Notes: generated by a model not told the origin, from the sequence alone. A stretch of DNA of 64,000 bases from Tenacibaculum mesophilum (GCF_003867075.1 NZ_CP032544.1:1978001-2042000), one strand, 5' to 3'. Numbered from the stretch's first letter, positions 1 through 8,719 are shown. Program-made: numbers and translations.

Positions 1-1272
1 ATTAAAAATAATGAACCATACTCTGGTAATATCAACAACTATAGAGGTGGTATAGAATTTGAACTTTCGGGAACTCGCTTTCCTAACTCAACATATAAAA
101 ATTACGCTACAACGTGGGAAGATGTATGTAAAACCATATACAAGTCATCTAGTTTTGGAACTGAATTAAACAGAACAAACTATTATGAAAAAGACATAAA
201 AGATTTATTAAGCCCTGCTAAAAATGACTTAGAGAAGATAGCAATTATATTAGAGTACGTTAAATCCAAGGTAAAATGGAATGGATATTACGGAAAATAT
301 ACCGACAAAGGCGTAAAGAAGGCATATAAAGAAGGAGTTGGAAATTCTGCTGATATAAATCTAATACTTACTTCTATATTAAGATATTCAGGTCTAAAAG
401 CAAATCCTGTTTTAATAAGTACAAAAAACAATGGTATTCCTCTATTCCCAACACTAGACGGCTTTAATTATGTCATTTCAAAAGTAAACCTTACCAATGA
501 AAATTATGTATTACTTGACGCTACTGAAAAATTCTCTTCAGTAAACATACTCCCTTATAGAAGTCTGAATTGGTATGGAAGAGAAGTTTTTGAGAAAGGA
601 TATTCAGAAAAGGTTAACCTACACCCTTCTTCTCACTCGAAAGAAAATAATATTCTACATGTTAAAATTGACAACTTGGGAGAAATAAATGGAATGTTAA
701 GAAAAACCCTATCTGGTCATTCTGCAATGTTTTATCGTCAAAAAAATAATATAAAAAAAGAAGAAGATGTCATTACAAACACAGAAGAAACCCACAACAT
801 TGAAATAGAAAACTTTAAAGTTTTTAATGCTAAAGATGTCAATAAATCTTTAACACAAACAATAAAATTTACCAGTGAAGATTTTGTAGAGCAAATAAAT
901 GAAAAACTATATTTTTCTCCTTTATTTTTCCTTGCTACCAAAGAAAATCCTTTTAAATCTAAAGAAAGAAACTTTCCCATAGATTTTAGTATGCCATGGC
1001 AAGATCAATTTTCTATTTCTATTACTATACCTGAAGGGTATACAATAGAGTCTTATCCTGAAGACATCGCTATTGGATTACCTGATAACTTAGGTGTTTT
1101 CATATACAAAGTTCTGATACAAAATAATAAAATAAAGCTCTCTTCGACAGTGCAGTTTAACTCTAATATAATAGCTCCTCAATATTATGCAATTGTAAAA
1201 AGCTTTTACAATCAATTAGTTGAAAAACAAACTGAAAGAATTGTATTAGCAAAAAAAATGACAAAATCTTAA
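1..1272 (+). CDS. DUF3857/transglutaminase-like family protein, 5' truncated
   Basis: The frame is open from the first base of the window to the TAA at 1270-1272, so this is the last 423 codons of a longer gene whose start lies outside. The fragment resembles the C-terminal half of Bacteroidetes DUF3857 plus transglutaminase-like proteins, which are usually 600-700 aa and exported. The transglutaminase core is recognisable (GNSADIN, then a leucine-rich helix, then LLDATE), but the position of the catalytic Cys is Ser (codon at 346-348) and the usual His position (FNYVI) is Tyr. It is therefore probably a catalytically dead fold used for binding. A strong bidirectional terminator follows. The family call is fairly sure; the cellular role is unknown. 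Confidence 0.75.
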   Translation: MKNNEPYSGNINNYRGGIEFELSGTRFPNSTYKNYATTWEDVCKTIYKSSSFGTELNRTNYYEKDIKDLLSPAKNDLEKIAIILEYVKSKVKWNGYYGKYTDKGVKKAYKEGVGNSADINLILTSILRYSGLKANPVLISTKNNGIPLFPTLDGFNYVISKVNLTNENYVLLDATEKFSSVNILPYRSLNWYGREVFEKGYSEKVNLHPSSHSKENNILHVKIDNLGEINGMLRKTLSGHSAMFYRQKNNIKKEEDVITNTEETHNIEIENFKVFNAKDVNKSLTQTIKFTSEDFVEQINEKLYFSPLFFLATKENPFKSKERNFPIDFSMPWQDQFSISITIPEGYTIESYPEDIAIGLPDNLGVFIYKVLIQNNKIKLSSTVQFNSNIIAPQYYAIVKSFYNQLVEKQTERIVLAKKMTKS

Positions 1273-1289
1273 GACTTCTTTATATAAGT

Positions 1290-1321
1290 AAAAAGCGAGT
1301 AATTTAATTACTCGCTTTTTT
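1290..1321. terminator. Bidirectional intrinsic terminator
   Basis: A 13-bp perfect stem (AAAAGCGAGTAAT / ATTACTCGCTTTT) with a 3-nt loop and T-runs on both strands sits between two convergent genes, the transglutaminase-like gene (+) and the Lrp regulator (-). It can serve both. Confidence 0.9.
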
Positions 1322-1323
1322 AT

Positions 1324-1782
1324 TTATAGCGCAATCGCTATAGAATTTTTAACTTCACTAATTGTAAAAACACTTCGGGTATTACCAACATATTTTAATG
1401 CTGTGAGCTTATTTACTATAAAATCTCGGTAGGCATCCATGTCCTTTACATAGACCTTTAAAATATAATCGTAATCTCCACTTACATGGAAACATTCGGT
1501 TACCTCCTCTAATCTATTAACTTCTTTTTCAAAAATCGCTATATGATCTTTATTATGCTTCTCTAACTGAACATGGCAAAAAACTAAAAACGACTTTTCT
1601 ATTTTATCTTTATCAACCACCGCCACGTATTGTGTGATAACCTTTTCTTTTTCTAATTTCTTTATTCGCTCGTAAACTGCCGTAACAGACAACCCCAATT
1701 GTAATGACAATTGTTTTGTTGTTTGTTTACTATCTGTTTGAAGCAACCCTAATAACTTCTTATCTATCTTATCTAACTTCAT
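1324..1782 (-). CDS. Lrp/AsnC family transcriptional regulator
   Basis: This 152-aa protein has the standard Lrp/AsnC layout. An N-terminal winged helix-turn-helix covers about residues 4-50 (DKKLLGLLQTDSKQTTKQLS, then a VTAVYERIKKLE recognition helix). A RAM/effector-binding ligand domain covers about 65-150 (HVSGDYDYILKV, then FTISEVKNS). Such proteins form dimers to octamers and respond to amino acids. It is divergent from a methionine gamma-lyase-type gene 164 bp away, the usual arrangement for a local regulator of amino-acid catabolism. Palindromic sites lie in the shared intergenic region, one overlapping its own promoter, so autoregulation is likely. The family is certain; the effector amino acid (methionine is the obvious candidate) is inferred. 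Confidence 0.92.
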   Translation of the reverse strand: MKLDKIDKKLLGLLQTDSKQTTKQLSLQLGLSVTAVYERIKKLEKEKVITQYVAVVDKDKIEKSFLVFCHVQLEKHNKDHIAIFEKEVNRLEEVTECFHVSGDYDYILKVYVKDMDAYRDFIVNKLTALKYVGNTRSVFTISEVKNSIAIAL

Positions 1783-1843
1783 ATGAAAAAAAATCTATTT
1801 TTATTACAACTTACCTAAACACAAACTAATAAAAAACTAAATA

Positions 1844-1873
1844 CAAACATAAAATTAGTGTGATTTTCTACAA
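1844..1873 (-). promoter_or_regulatory. Promoter of the Lrp-type regulator
   Basis: On the minus strand TTG (1871-1873) is followed after 19 nt by TATGTTTG (1844-1851). This matches the Bacteroidetes consensus TTG-N17-23-TAnnTTTG. An inverted repeat ACTAAT (1825-1830) / ATTAGT (1854-1859) brackets the -7 element, fitting autoregulation. Confidence 0.6.
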
Positions 1874-1913
1874 AAACCGCTTTGTATTGATTTTTAAACA
1901 ACTAAAACAGAAC

Positions 1914-1928
1914 TTAGTAGTCTACTAA
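1914..1928. promoter_or_regulatory. Palindromic operator candidate for the Lrp-type regulator
   Basis: TTAGTAG-T-CTACTAA is a perfect 7-bp inverted repeat around one base. Its size and TAG...CTA ends resemble known Lrp/AsnC boxes. It lies 19 bp before the start of the methionine gamma-lyase-type gene, just upstream of a weak -7-like element (TAACTTTA, 1933-1940), where a bound regulator could activate or block transcription. Confidence 0.5.
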
Positions 1929-1946
1929 TAATTAACTTTAATCGAT

Positions 1947-3146
1947 ATGAAATTTAAACCTGCAAACAACATACAAGATCTACAGTACTTTGGAGAATTT
2001 GGAGGAGTTAACCCTTCTATTTCAGATTCTTCTACCTATACTTTTTTATCAGCAAAGACTATGTTTGATACTTTTGAAGGGAATACAGATGGTTGTTATT
2101 TATACTCTCGCCACTCATCTCCTTCAAACTTATACCTATCTGAAGCTTTAGCTGCTATGGAAGGTACTGAAACTGCTAATGTTTCAGCTACTGGTATGGG
2201 AGCCATTACTCCTACTATTTTACAAATATGTGGGGCTGGAGATCATATCGTTTCAAGTAGAACTATTTACGGAGGAACTTATGCCTTTCTTAAAAACTTT
2301 ACTCCAAGAATAGGAATTGAAACTTCATTTGTAAACATTACAAAGTTAGACAGAGTAGAAGCTGCCATTAACAAAAATACTAAAATGATTTACTGCGAAA
2401 CTGTAAGCAATCCGTTATTAGAGGTCGCAGATATTAAAGCTCTTTCAGTATTAGCTAAAAAGCATGATTTACAGTTGGTAGTTGACAATACATTTTCTCC
2501 TCTATCAATTTCTCCAGCTCAATTGGGTGCCAATATTGTTATTCACAGTTTAACAAAATTCATCAATGGTTCTTCTGACACTATGGGAGGAGTTATTTGT
2601 GGAACTGCAGATTTTATCAATTCTCAAAAAAGTGTAATTGATGGGGCAAGTATGTTATTAGGAGCTTCTATGGACTCTTTACGCGCTTCTTCAATCCTGA
2701 AAAACATGAGAACTTTACATATACGAGTAAAGCAACACAGTAAAAATGCGAGTTATTTAGCTGAAAAGTTTGAAGCTGACGGATTAAAAACTGTATACCC
2801 AGGATTACCATCACACCCTTCTCATAAGGTGTTTAAATCAATGATGAATGAAGAATATGGTTTTGGAGGAATGCTAACTATTGATGCTGGATCTCTAGAC
2901 AAAGCCAATGCTTTAATGGAATTAATGCAGGATGAAAATCTAGGGTACTTAGCTGTAAGTTTAGGTTTTTACAAAACTTTATTTTCAGCTCCAGGGACTT
3001 CAACGTCATCAGAAATTCCTTTAGAAGAACAAAAAGAAATGGGACTTACCGATGGATTAATTCGTTTTTCTATTGGATTAGATAATGATATAGAACGCAC
3101 CTATCAAATGATGAAAACTTGCATGAAAGAAGTAAACGTGTTATAA
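1947..3146 (+). CDS. Methionine gamma-lyase-type PLP enzyme (Cys/Met metabolism family)
   Basis: This 399-aa fold-type I PLP enzyme belongs to the Cys/Met metabolism family. Visible features are the YSR motif (residues 53-55) and Tyr108 in TIYGGTY, which contact PLP phosphate and ring; Asp180 in VVDNTF; and the Schiff-base Lys204 in HSLTKFINGSSD. The length is normal. Family members split methionine to methanethiol, ammonia and 2-oxobutyrate, or act as cystathionine lyases/synthases; sequence reading alone does not separate these fully. The divergent Lrp-type regulator and the absence of biosynthetic neighbours favour a catabolic lyase. marC follows 10 bp downstream, so the two are probably co-transcribed. 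Confidence 0.8.
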   Translation: MKFKPANNIQDLQYFGEFGGVNPSISDSSTYTFLSAKTMFDTFEGNTDGCYLYSRHSSPSNLYLSEALAAMEGTETANVSATGMGAITPTILQICGAGDHIVSSRTIYGGTYAFLKNFTPRIGIETSFVNITKLDRVEAAINKNTKMIYCETVSNPLLEVADIKALSVLAKKHDLQLVVDNTFSPLSISPAQLGANIVIHSLTKFINGSSDTMGGVICGTADFINSQKSVIDGASMLLGASMDSLRASSILKNMRTLHIRVKQHSKNASYLAEKFEADGLKTVYPGLPSHPSHKVFKSMMNEEYGFGGMLTIDAGSLDKANALMELMQDENLGYLAVSLGFYKTLFSAPGTSTSSEIPLEEQKEMGLTDGLIRFSIGLDNDIERTYQMMKTCMKEVNVL

Positions 3147-3156
3147 ACTATAAGCT

Positions 3157-3786
3157 ATGAATGAAATAATTTCTTTTGGCATTTTGTCTTTCACCTCATT
3201 TTTCACACTTATTAACCCTTTAGGCACTATGCCTATTTTTATGACGATGACTGCTGACTTGGACAAGAAAAGTAGAAATCAAACAGCCAAAAAAGCTTCT
3301 ATCGTTAGTTTTATAACCATCTTAATCTTTGCCTTTTCAGGTCAGTTGTTATTTAGTTTCTTTGGAATTTCTGTAAATAGTTTTAGAGTCGTTGGTGGAG
3401 TGATTTTCTTTTTAATGGGAATGGACATGCTTCAAGCAAGATTAGGGAAAGTAAAACTAAGTAGCTCTGAAGTTAAAACGTATGTTAATGACATTTCTGT
3501 TACTCCATTAGCCATACCAATGATTTGTGGTCCAGGTGCCTTAACCAATGCTATTGTAATGATGGAAGACGCTAACTCTATTGAAATGAAATTAGTATTA
3601 ATCATTGCTGCTTTTTTGGTAATTATAGTAACCTATTTAATCTTATACAGCTCCTCCAAAATCATTAAAATACTTGGTCAAACCGGTATAAATGTAATGA
3701 TGAGATTAATGGGGCTTATAGTTATGGTTATCGCAGTTGAGTTCTTCTTTAGCGGACTCAAACCCATTATACTTGAAATGCTATAA
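3157..3786 (+). CDS. MarC family integral membrane protein
   Basis: This 209-aa protein has about six hydrophobic segments and the MarC/UPF0056 pattern: an N-terminal FTLINPLGTMPIF with the conserved NPxG, a central AIPMICGPGALTNAIV with PxxxGPG, and a C-terminal MRLMGLIVMVIAVEFF helix. It sits in the inner membrane. Despite the name, the family is not shown to cause multiple antibiotic resistance, and substrates are unclear. It lies 10 bp behind the methionine lyase-type gene, so it may belong to the same unit and could export a small metabolite; that link is inference. Confidence 0.85.
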   Translation: MNEIISFGILSFTSFFTLINPLGTMPIFMTMTADLDKKSRNQTAKKASIVSFITILIFAFSGQLLFSFFGISVNSFRVVGGVIFFLMGMDMLQARLGKVKLSSSEVKTYVNDISVTPLAIPMICGPGALTNAIVMMEDANSIEMKLVLIIAAFLVIIVTYLILYSSSKIIKILGQTGINVMMRLMGLIVMVIAVEFFFSGLKPIILEML

Positions 3787-3809
3787 CAGTAACTAGATTA
3801 TCAACTAAT

Positions 3810-3817
3810 TACATTTG
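3810..3817 (+). promoter_or_regulatory. -7 promoter element of nhaC
   Basis: TACATTTG matches the Bacteroidetes TAnnTTTG element 50 bp before the nhaC start. No clear -33 TTG is seen at the usual spacing. It suggests nhaC is transcribed separately from the marC unit. Confidence 0.45.
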
Positions 3818-3867
3818 TGTAATTCTTCACAAAATCGTAACATTACAAGCCGAAAAAAATACCATAC

Positions 3868-5352
3868 ATGCAAGACGACAAAAACCTATCTAAAATTGAA
3901 ATAGAAAATCAAAAAATAATTCAAAATAAAGAGTTGAGTATTTGGGAAGCTTTGATTCCTGTTTTCGCTTTAATAGGTATGCTTGCATATAATGTATATG
4001 TATTTGGAGACGATGCTTTAAGTGGAAGTAATCAATTTATTTTATTATTAGGTGGAGCTGTTGCGGCTATTGTAGGTTTTAAAAATAAAGTTTCCTACGA
4101 AAGAATGATTGAAGAAGTTGCTGAAAACATAAAATCAACAGCAGGTGCTATTTTAATTTTGTTAATGGTAGGTGCGCTTGCAGGAACATGGCTTGTAAGC
4201 GGTATTATACCTTCAATGATTTATTACGGGCTTCAAATTTTAAACCCGACTATCTTTTTAGTAGCTTGTTTAATAATATGTGCAGTTATATCTGTTGCCA
4301 CTGGAAGTTCTTGGACAACTTCTGCAACAGTAGGTATAGCTTTAATTGGTATTGGTGAAGCTTTAGGTATTTCTTTAGGTATGACTGCTGGTGCAGTTTT
4401 ATCTGGTGCTTATTTTGGCGACAAGATGTCTCCAATGTCAGACACTACAAACTTGGCTCCAGCCATGGCTGGAACAGATTTGTTTACACATATAAGATAT
4501 ATGACTTATACTACTGTACCTACATTTATAGTAACTATTATCTTTTTTGTTATTTTAGGATTTACCCAAACTACAACTGGTGACGCGAATACTCAACAAA
4601 TGCTTAGCGACATTAACAAAGCTTTCAATATAACCCCATGGTTATTTCTTGTACCTGTATTAGTTTTAGTTCTAATTATTAAGAAGACACCTCCTTTAAT
4701 CGCTCTTTTAGCTGGAACCATATTGGGTGGTGCTTTTGCTTTGATTTTTCAACCTCATGTTGTTTCTCAAATTTCTGGAGTTGAAAAGCTAGATTTTGAA
4801 TCTGCCTACAGAGGAATAATGCAAGCTATAACCGTAGAAACCTCTGTAACTACTGATAATGAAGTGTTAAAAGATTTATTTACTGCCGGTGGTATGAAAA
4901 AAATGCTTGGAACCGTATGGTTAATTTTATTAGCAATGGTTTTTGGTGGGGTCATGGATGCTATTGGAGCCTTAGCTAAAATTAGTAGTTTTATGTTAAG
5001 CTTATTTGATTCAGTATTCGGATTATTTGCCAGTACTGTTGGTACATGTATAGGTTTAAATTTCACCGCTTCTGATCAATATTTAGCAATTGTTGTACCT
5101 GGAAAAATGTACGCACAAGCTTATAAAGATAAAGGGTTGGCTCCTGAAAACTTAAGTAGAACTTTAGAAGATTCTGGTACTGTTACCTCTGTTTTAATTC
5201 CTTGGAATACTTGCGGAGCTTATCATTCTGGTGTTTTAGGTGTTCCTGTTATAGATTATGCTTTTTATGCCATGTTTAATTGGCTAAGCCCTTTTACAAC
5301 ATTACTATTTGCTGCATTCAGAATTAAAATAAAACAACTAGCTTCTAAATAA
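3868..5352 (+). CDS. nhaC: NhaC family Na+/H+ antiporter
   Basis: This 494-aa inner-membrane protein has about 11-12 hydrophobic segments. NhaC signatures are seen in the centre (ATGSSWTTSATVG, then GAYFGDKMSPMSDTTNLAPA) and near the C-terminus (LEDSGTVTSVLIPWNTCGAYHSGVLG). The Asp-rich DKMSPMSDTTN stretch is the typical ion-site region. The role is Na+ export coupled to H+ uptake, sensible for a marine bacterium. It has its own promoter candidate and a strong terminator directly downstream. Some NhaC-family proteins act on Li+ or exchange other substrates, so ion specificity is inferred. Confidence 0.9.
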   Translation: MQDDKNLSKIEIENQKIIQNKELSIWEALIPVFALIGMLAYNVYVFGDDALSGSNQFILLLGGAVAAIVGFKNKVSYERMIEEVAENIKSTAGAILILLMVGALAGTWLVSGIIPSMIYYGLQILNPTIFLVACLIICAVISVATGSSWTTSATVGIALIGIGEALGISLGMTAGAVLSGAYFGDKMSPMSDTTNLAPAMAGTDLFTHIRYMTYTTVPTFIVTIIFFVILGFTQTTTGDANTQQMLSDINKAFNITPWLFLVPVLVLVLIIKKTPPLIALLAGTILGGAFALIFQPHVVSQISGVEKLDFESAYRGIMQAITVETSVTTDNEVLKDLFTAGGMKKMLGTVWLILLAMVFGGVMDAIGALAKISSFMLSLFDSVFGLFASTVGTCIGLNFTASDQYLAIVVPGKMYAQAYKDKGLAPENLSRTLEDSGTVTSVLIPWNTCGAYHSGVLGVPVIDYAFYAMFNWLSPFTTLLFAAFRIKIKQLASK

Positions 5353-5363
5353 TAACGTTTATA

Positions 5364-5392
5364 AACCTCACCTTTCGTGAGGTTCTTTTTTT
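5364..5392 (+). terminator. Intrinsic terminator after nhaC, abutting the next start codon
   Basis: An 8-bp stem AACCTCAC/GTGAGGTT with a 5-nt loop is followed by CTTTTTTT. The T-tract ends at 5392 and the next gene's ATG is 5393-5395, so no separate leader or promoter fits between them. Confidence 0.85.
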
Positions 5393-5851
5393 ATGATTGT
5401 AAAAGCTCAAATACAAGACGCTAACTTATTAACTGAAATTGCCATAAGTTCAAAAGCATATTGGGGATATTCCAAAGAACAAATGGAAGAGTGGAAAAAC
5501 GACTTAACAGTCTCCCCTAAAATGTTTACCAACTGTAATATTTACAAATTTCAAGTTAACGATACTACAGCTGGCTTTTATGTTTTATATCGAGCTAATA
5601 TTAGAACAAGTTTTTTAGATTTTTTATTTGTCTCCCCTAAATTTATAAACCAAGGAATTGGTTCTAAACTACTAGAACATGTAAAAAAATCTTGTATAGG
5701 CGGTTCTTGTGCTGTATTAAATGTTTTATCAGACCCAAACTCGGATGCTTTTTATTTAAAACATGGTTTTGAAATAATTGGGAAACGAGAGAGCAGTATT
5801 AAAGGACGTTTTTTATCTGAAATGGAGCTCTATTTTCCTGAAAACATGTAA
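5393..5851 (+). CDS. GNAT family N-acetyltransferase
   Basis: This 152-aa protein has GNAT topology: an N-terminal beta-strand and helices (AKYWGY-type region near residue 22), the acetyl-CoA pyrophosphate loop VSPKFINQGIGSKLLEHV at about residues 81-98 (Q/G-x-G-x-G/A type), and a C-terminal DPNSDAFYLKHGFEIIG strand-helix. It transfers an acetyl group from acetyl-CoA to an unidentified amine. ATG 5393 is the only sensible start because the protein already begins with the first family strand, yet it abuts the nhaC terminator. The 3' end overlaps a convergent small membrane-protein gene by 39 bp. Confidence 0.8.
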   Translation: MIVKAQIQDANLLTEIAISSKAYWGYSKEQMEEWKNDLTVSPKMFTNCNIYKFQVNDTTAGFYVLYRANIRTSFLDFLFVSPKFINQGIGSKLLEHVKKSCIGGSCAVLNVLSDPNSDAFYLKHGFEIIGKRESSIKGRFLSEMELYFPENM

Positions 5852-6064
5852 TAAAGTTGATACTATTAAAAGTACCCAAGGAGTTCCATGCAAAAAAACA
5901 TCAAACCAATCCATAGACTGCATAGCGTGCTCTCCTGAAAAGGCATTCCCTCCTGCTATCCATTGTAACTTTCCAAAAATATGTGGTGGTCTAAAAGGTG
6001 CTAAACCTAAGGTTAAACTTGCTATTAAAAACAACTTCCAATTTTTTCGCAGCTTTTCTTTCAT
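5813..6064 (-). CDS. Small membrane protein of unknown function
   Basis: This 83-aa protein has an N-terminal hydrophobic segment (about residues 10-24) and a second near the C-terminus (GTPWVLLIVSTLLHV, about 60-75). The loop carries IFGKLQWIAGG and MDWFDVFLHG. It begins one base after the stop of the putative porin on the same strand, so it is probably translated from the same mRNA. Its end overlaps the convergent GNAT gene by 39 bp. I recall similar short flavobacterial proteins without assigned function. The coherent membrane layout and operon position make it more likely than the competing plus-strand frame. Confidence 0.6.
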   Translation of the reverse strand: MKEKLRKNWKLFLIASLTLGLAPFRPPHIFGKLQWIAGGNAFSGEHAMQSMDWFDVFLHGTPWVLLIVSTLLHVFRKIELHFR

Positions 6065-6065
6065 T

Positions 6066-8015
6066 TTATATAAACCAGTTCCACACTACTCCAAAACGAA
6101 TTACGAAATCTCTATACGGGTAATTCGGAGCCGAAAAATAATTCTTTTTTAACACAAAAGAACTTATGTTATCTGCTTTAAAATAAATTCTAGTTCTACG
6201 AACCCTAGCATTGAAAAACAAATCTACTGTAGGATATCCTATTTCTGTATCATTTTGCAAGGTGAATTCAGCTAACAACGGATTATATGAATTCGCTTTA
6301 TATTTTGAAAAGTACTTAAATGTAGCTCCTATTTGTACCAACAAAGGTTTTCCTTTGAACCATTCATCTGTATAGTAAAGTGTATTACGAGTAACAAATT
6401 CTGGAACCCTAAAAACACTATTTCCACTTGCTACTTTTTGATACATTAAAGTGTTATCTAAAGCAAACTTTCCAAAGGTAAATTCTTTAGATGCCTTTGC
6501 CTTTAAATAGTTTACATCTCCTGAAAACTGTTTCGGTTGACCATTTTCATCAAAATACGTGTAATTACTAATATTAGTGATATCCAACGAAGCATTTCCC
6601 CATTTAGACTCAATAACCCCTCCCAATGTACGTGTCCCTATTTGAGAAAAATTATTTTCCCAATTAAAATCATCGTAACTACTTTGATGTAATAAAAAAT
6701 TAAAATTAGGTAATTTGTTACTTATTCCTAACCTCCCTTTCACAGTAAGTACACTATCTTTTTTATAGAAAGCTTCTCCTGAAAGATAATTCCCTGACAA
6801 TCGACCACTTCCTGGTGTAAGACTTCCAGAAGCATTTACATGGAAATTTCCAATTCTTCCATTCCAATCAGCTCCAAACGAAATTGCATCTCCCTTCAGC
6901 TTATTCTTTGTAATTCCAACTGTATTATTCTGTAAGTTTTCATATCCATATGTATAATTTGATAATTCTGTTTTTACACGAAATTTTCCTAGTACATATT
7001 TTGAATTAAAATCTAAAAAAAACTGATTATTATATAGTAAATAAATAGTTTTATTATTAATGTTACTCGAAATATTTGCATCACCAAACATATCTGATGC
7101 TGTACCTTGAGTAAATCGATAAAACTTAGAATCTCTAGTAAATGAATGCCCAAGTTTTAAATTAGAAAAGTCTTTTTGACTCACACTATCTTTTGAAGAA
7201 AGTAATTTAAAAGTATGTTCAAAGTATAATCTCTTAGCATCTAAAGTACTTTCAGCATTACCCAAATTCACATCCATTCTACCTCTGTTTCCGCTAAAAT
7301 TAGGATCATCTGCTAAAAATGCATCTAAAGAAGTTTCGGTTAGTCCTCCACTTTCTTGATTAAAAAAATCTTGATTTACAGCATGCCCTCTAATCCCGTA
7401 TTGTCCTTTAGGAGTCTCGTAACTAAAACTAACCCTAAAATTACCCGTACTTGCTAAAGAACGCCTGTAAGCCCCTAAAGAACGAAGTCCTTTATAAGCT
7501 ATCGAAACGTTAAATCGTTTAGAAAAATTTGTTGTAAAAAGCGCATCCAATACCTGACCTTGCTCTAACCCTGTACGATACATTATTTCTGTTGTAGGGG
7601 TGGGCACATGATAATAATTCACATCTTCAATTTCAAAATAATTGAACATTTTTGCTCTAAAACCTATATTAGGAAACTTAGAAATATTAGTAAAATCGTA
7701 CCCTAAATTGTTAAAAGTTTGTCCTTGATTATGAAAAGCCAATAATTCAAAATTATCCTTTCTTAAGAAATTGAACTTATACTCTTTTTGAATTGTTAAT
7801 GTAGTATCTACAATGGTAGTATCATTTTTATGTGATATAATTTTATAATCAGTGTACTTAGTTTTTCCACTAAGTTTTACATTAATCTCATTATCGGGCA
7901 ATGAATCTGTATCTCTTCCTGGAATTTTTCCAAAACCTCCGTCAACTGTTCTTATTTGGGCAAAAATTATCTGAACACTTATCAAACAAAAAAATACTAA
8001 GAAATTTTTCTTCAT
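6066..8015 (-). CDS. Putative outer-membrane porin (Bacteroidetes type)
   Basis: This 649-aa protein has a clear signal peptide (MKKNFLVFFCLISVQIIFA, cleaved before Q). It is rich in alternating aromatic/polar strands and ends with an aromatic residue near the C-terminus (GVVWNWFI), as expected of an outer-membrane beta-barrel. It resembles the family annotated as putative porin in Flavobacteriaceae. I place the start at ATG 8015, not a frame extension to 8045, because the signal peptide begins there. A -7 element lies 5 nt upstream (8021-8028). A small membrane-protein gene follows one base after its stop. The transported substrate is unknown. Confidence 0.75.
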   Translation of the reverse strand: MKKNFLVFFCLISVQIIFAQIRTVDGGFGKIPGRDTDSLPDNEINVKLSGKTKYTDYKIISHKNDTTIVDTTLTIQKEYKFNFLRKDNFELLAFHNQGQTFNNLGYDFTNISKFPNIGFRAKMFNYFEIEDVNYYHVPTPTTEIMYRTGLEQGQVLDALFTTNFSKRFNVSIAYKGLRSLGAYRRSLASTGNFRVSFSYETPKGQYGIRGHAVNQDFFNQESGGLTETSLDAFLADDPNFSGNRGRMDVNLGNAESTLDAKRLYFEHTFKLLSSKDSVSQKDFSNLKLGHSFTRDSKFYRFTQGTASDMFGDANISSNINNKTIYLLYNNQFFLDFNSKYVLGKFRVKTELSNYTYGYENLQNNTVGITKNKLKGDAISFGADWNGRIGNFHVNASGSLTPGSGRLSGNYLSGEAFYKKDSVLTVKGRLGISNKLPNFNFLLHQSSYDDFNWENNFSQIGTRTLGGVIESKWGNASLDITNISNYTYFDENGQPKQFSGDVNYLKAKASKEFTFGKFALDNTLMYQKVASGNSVFRVPEFVTRNTLYYTDEWFKGKPLLVQIGATFKYFSKYKANSYNPLLAEFTLQNDTEIGYPTVDLFFNARVRRTRIYFKADNISSFVLKKNYFSAPNYPYRDFVIRFGVVWNWFI

Positions 8016-8020
8016 AACAA

Positions 8021-8028
8021 CAAAAGTA
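8021..8028 (-). promoter_or_regulatory. -7 promoter element of the putative porin gene
   Basis: On the minus strand TACTTTTG ends 5 nt before the porin ATG (8015). If used as a -7 element, transcription would start at or next to the start codon, giving a leaderless or near-leaderless mRNA. Confidence 0.45.
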
Positions 8029-8085
8029 AAATAATTTAACGACAAAAATCGCGATTAATTTCTTTGAAAACTGTTAATTTGTAGC

Positions 8086-8685
8086 ATGTTGCAATTAAAC
8101 TATAGCGGGCATAAATTAGAAGCAGGAACAGATGAGGCTGGTAGAGGCTGTTTATCAGGACCTGTAGTTGCAGCAGCTGTAATTTTATCTGATGATTTTC
8201 AGCATGAATTGCTAAACGACTCCAAGCAACTTTCTGAAAAAAAACGACAAAAACTTCGACCTTATATTGAAAAACATGCACTAGCTTTTGGAGTTTCTTT
8301 TATACATCAAGAAGAGGTTGATGAGCTAAACGTTTTACAAGCATCTATTACTGGAATGCATCGTTCAATAGAACAATTAAATGTACATCCTGAGTTTATT
8401 ATTGTTGACGGAAACAAGTTCAAACCCTATCAAGAAACTCCACATAAAACCATTGTAAAAGGCGACGCTAAATTTATGAGTATCGCAGCTGCTTCTGTAC
8501 TTGCCAAAACCTATCGTGATGAGTATATGGAGAAAATTCATCAAGAATTCCCGCAGTATAACTGGCAGAAAAATAAAGGATACCCTACAAAAGAACATCG
8601 CGAAGCTATTCGTCAATTTGGAGCAACTCCCTATCACCGAAAATCATTTAAATTGTTGCCAGAACAATTAAAATTGAAACTTTAA
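8086..8685 (+). CDS. rnhB: Ribonuclease HII
   Basis: This 199-aa enzyme is of normal length. It cleaves RNA in RNA-DNA hybrids and single ribonucleotides in DNA. Diagnostic motifs are [21 protein letters not shown] near the N-terminus (catalytic D16, E17), DSKQLS, the central IIVDGN Asp, and [15 protein letters not shown] with [11 protein letters not shown] in the C-terminal half. It is divergent from the putative porin and is followed by a nucleoid-associated protein gene 34 bp away that has its own -7 element. Confidence 0.97.
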   Translation: MLQLNYSGHKLEAGTDEAGRGCLSGPVVAAAVILSDDFQHELLNDSKQLSEKKRQKLRPYIEKHALAFGVSFIHQEEVDELNVLQASITGMHRSIEQLNVHPEFIIVDGNKFKPYQETPHKTIVKGDAKFMSIAAASVLAKTYRDEYMEKIHQEFPQYNWQKNKGYPTKEHREAIRQFGATPYHRKSFKLLPEQLKLKL

Positions 8686-8691
8686 TTTTTC

Positions 8692-8699
8692 TATTTTTG
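8692..8699 (+). promoter_or_regulatory. -7 promoter element of the nucleoid-associated protein gene
   Basis: TATTTTTG lies 20 bp before ATG 8720 and overlaps the end of the rnhB intergenic gap. A TTG at 8674-8676 is 15 nt upstream, slightly short of the usual -33 spacing. Confidence 0.4.
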
Positions 8700-8719
8700 T
8701 CTTCCAATTTTTTTAGAAG

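Noticed and set aside
5778..6152. 124-codon plus-strand frame overlapping the end of the GNAT gene and the small membrane protein
   Set aside because: It covers two better-supported genes in other frames, and its sequence has no coherent domain or signal.
8015..8045. N-terminal extension of the putative porin to 8045
   Set aside because: The signal peptide starts at ATG 8015, and a -7 element (8021-8028) lies inside the extension.
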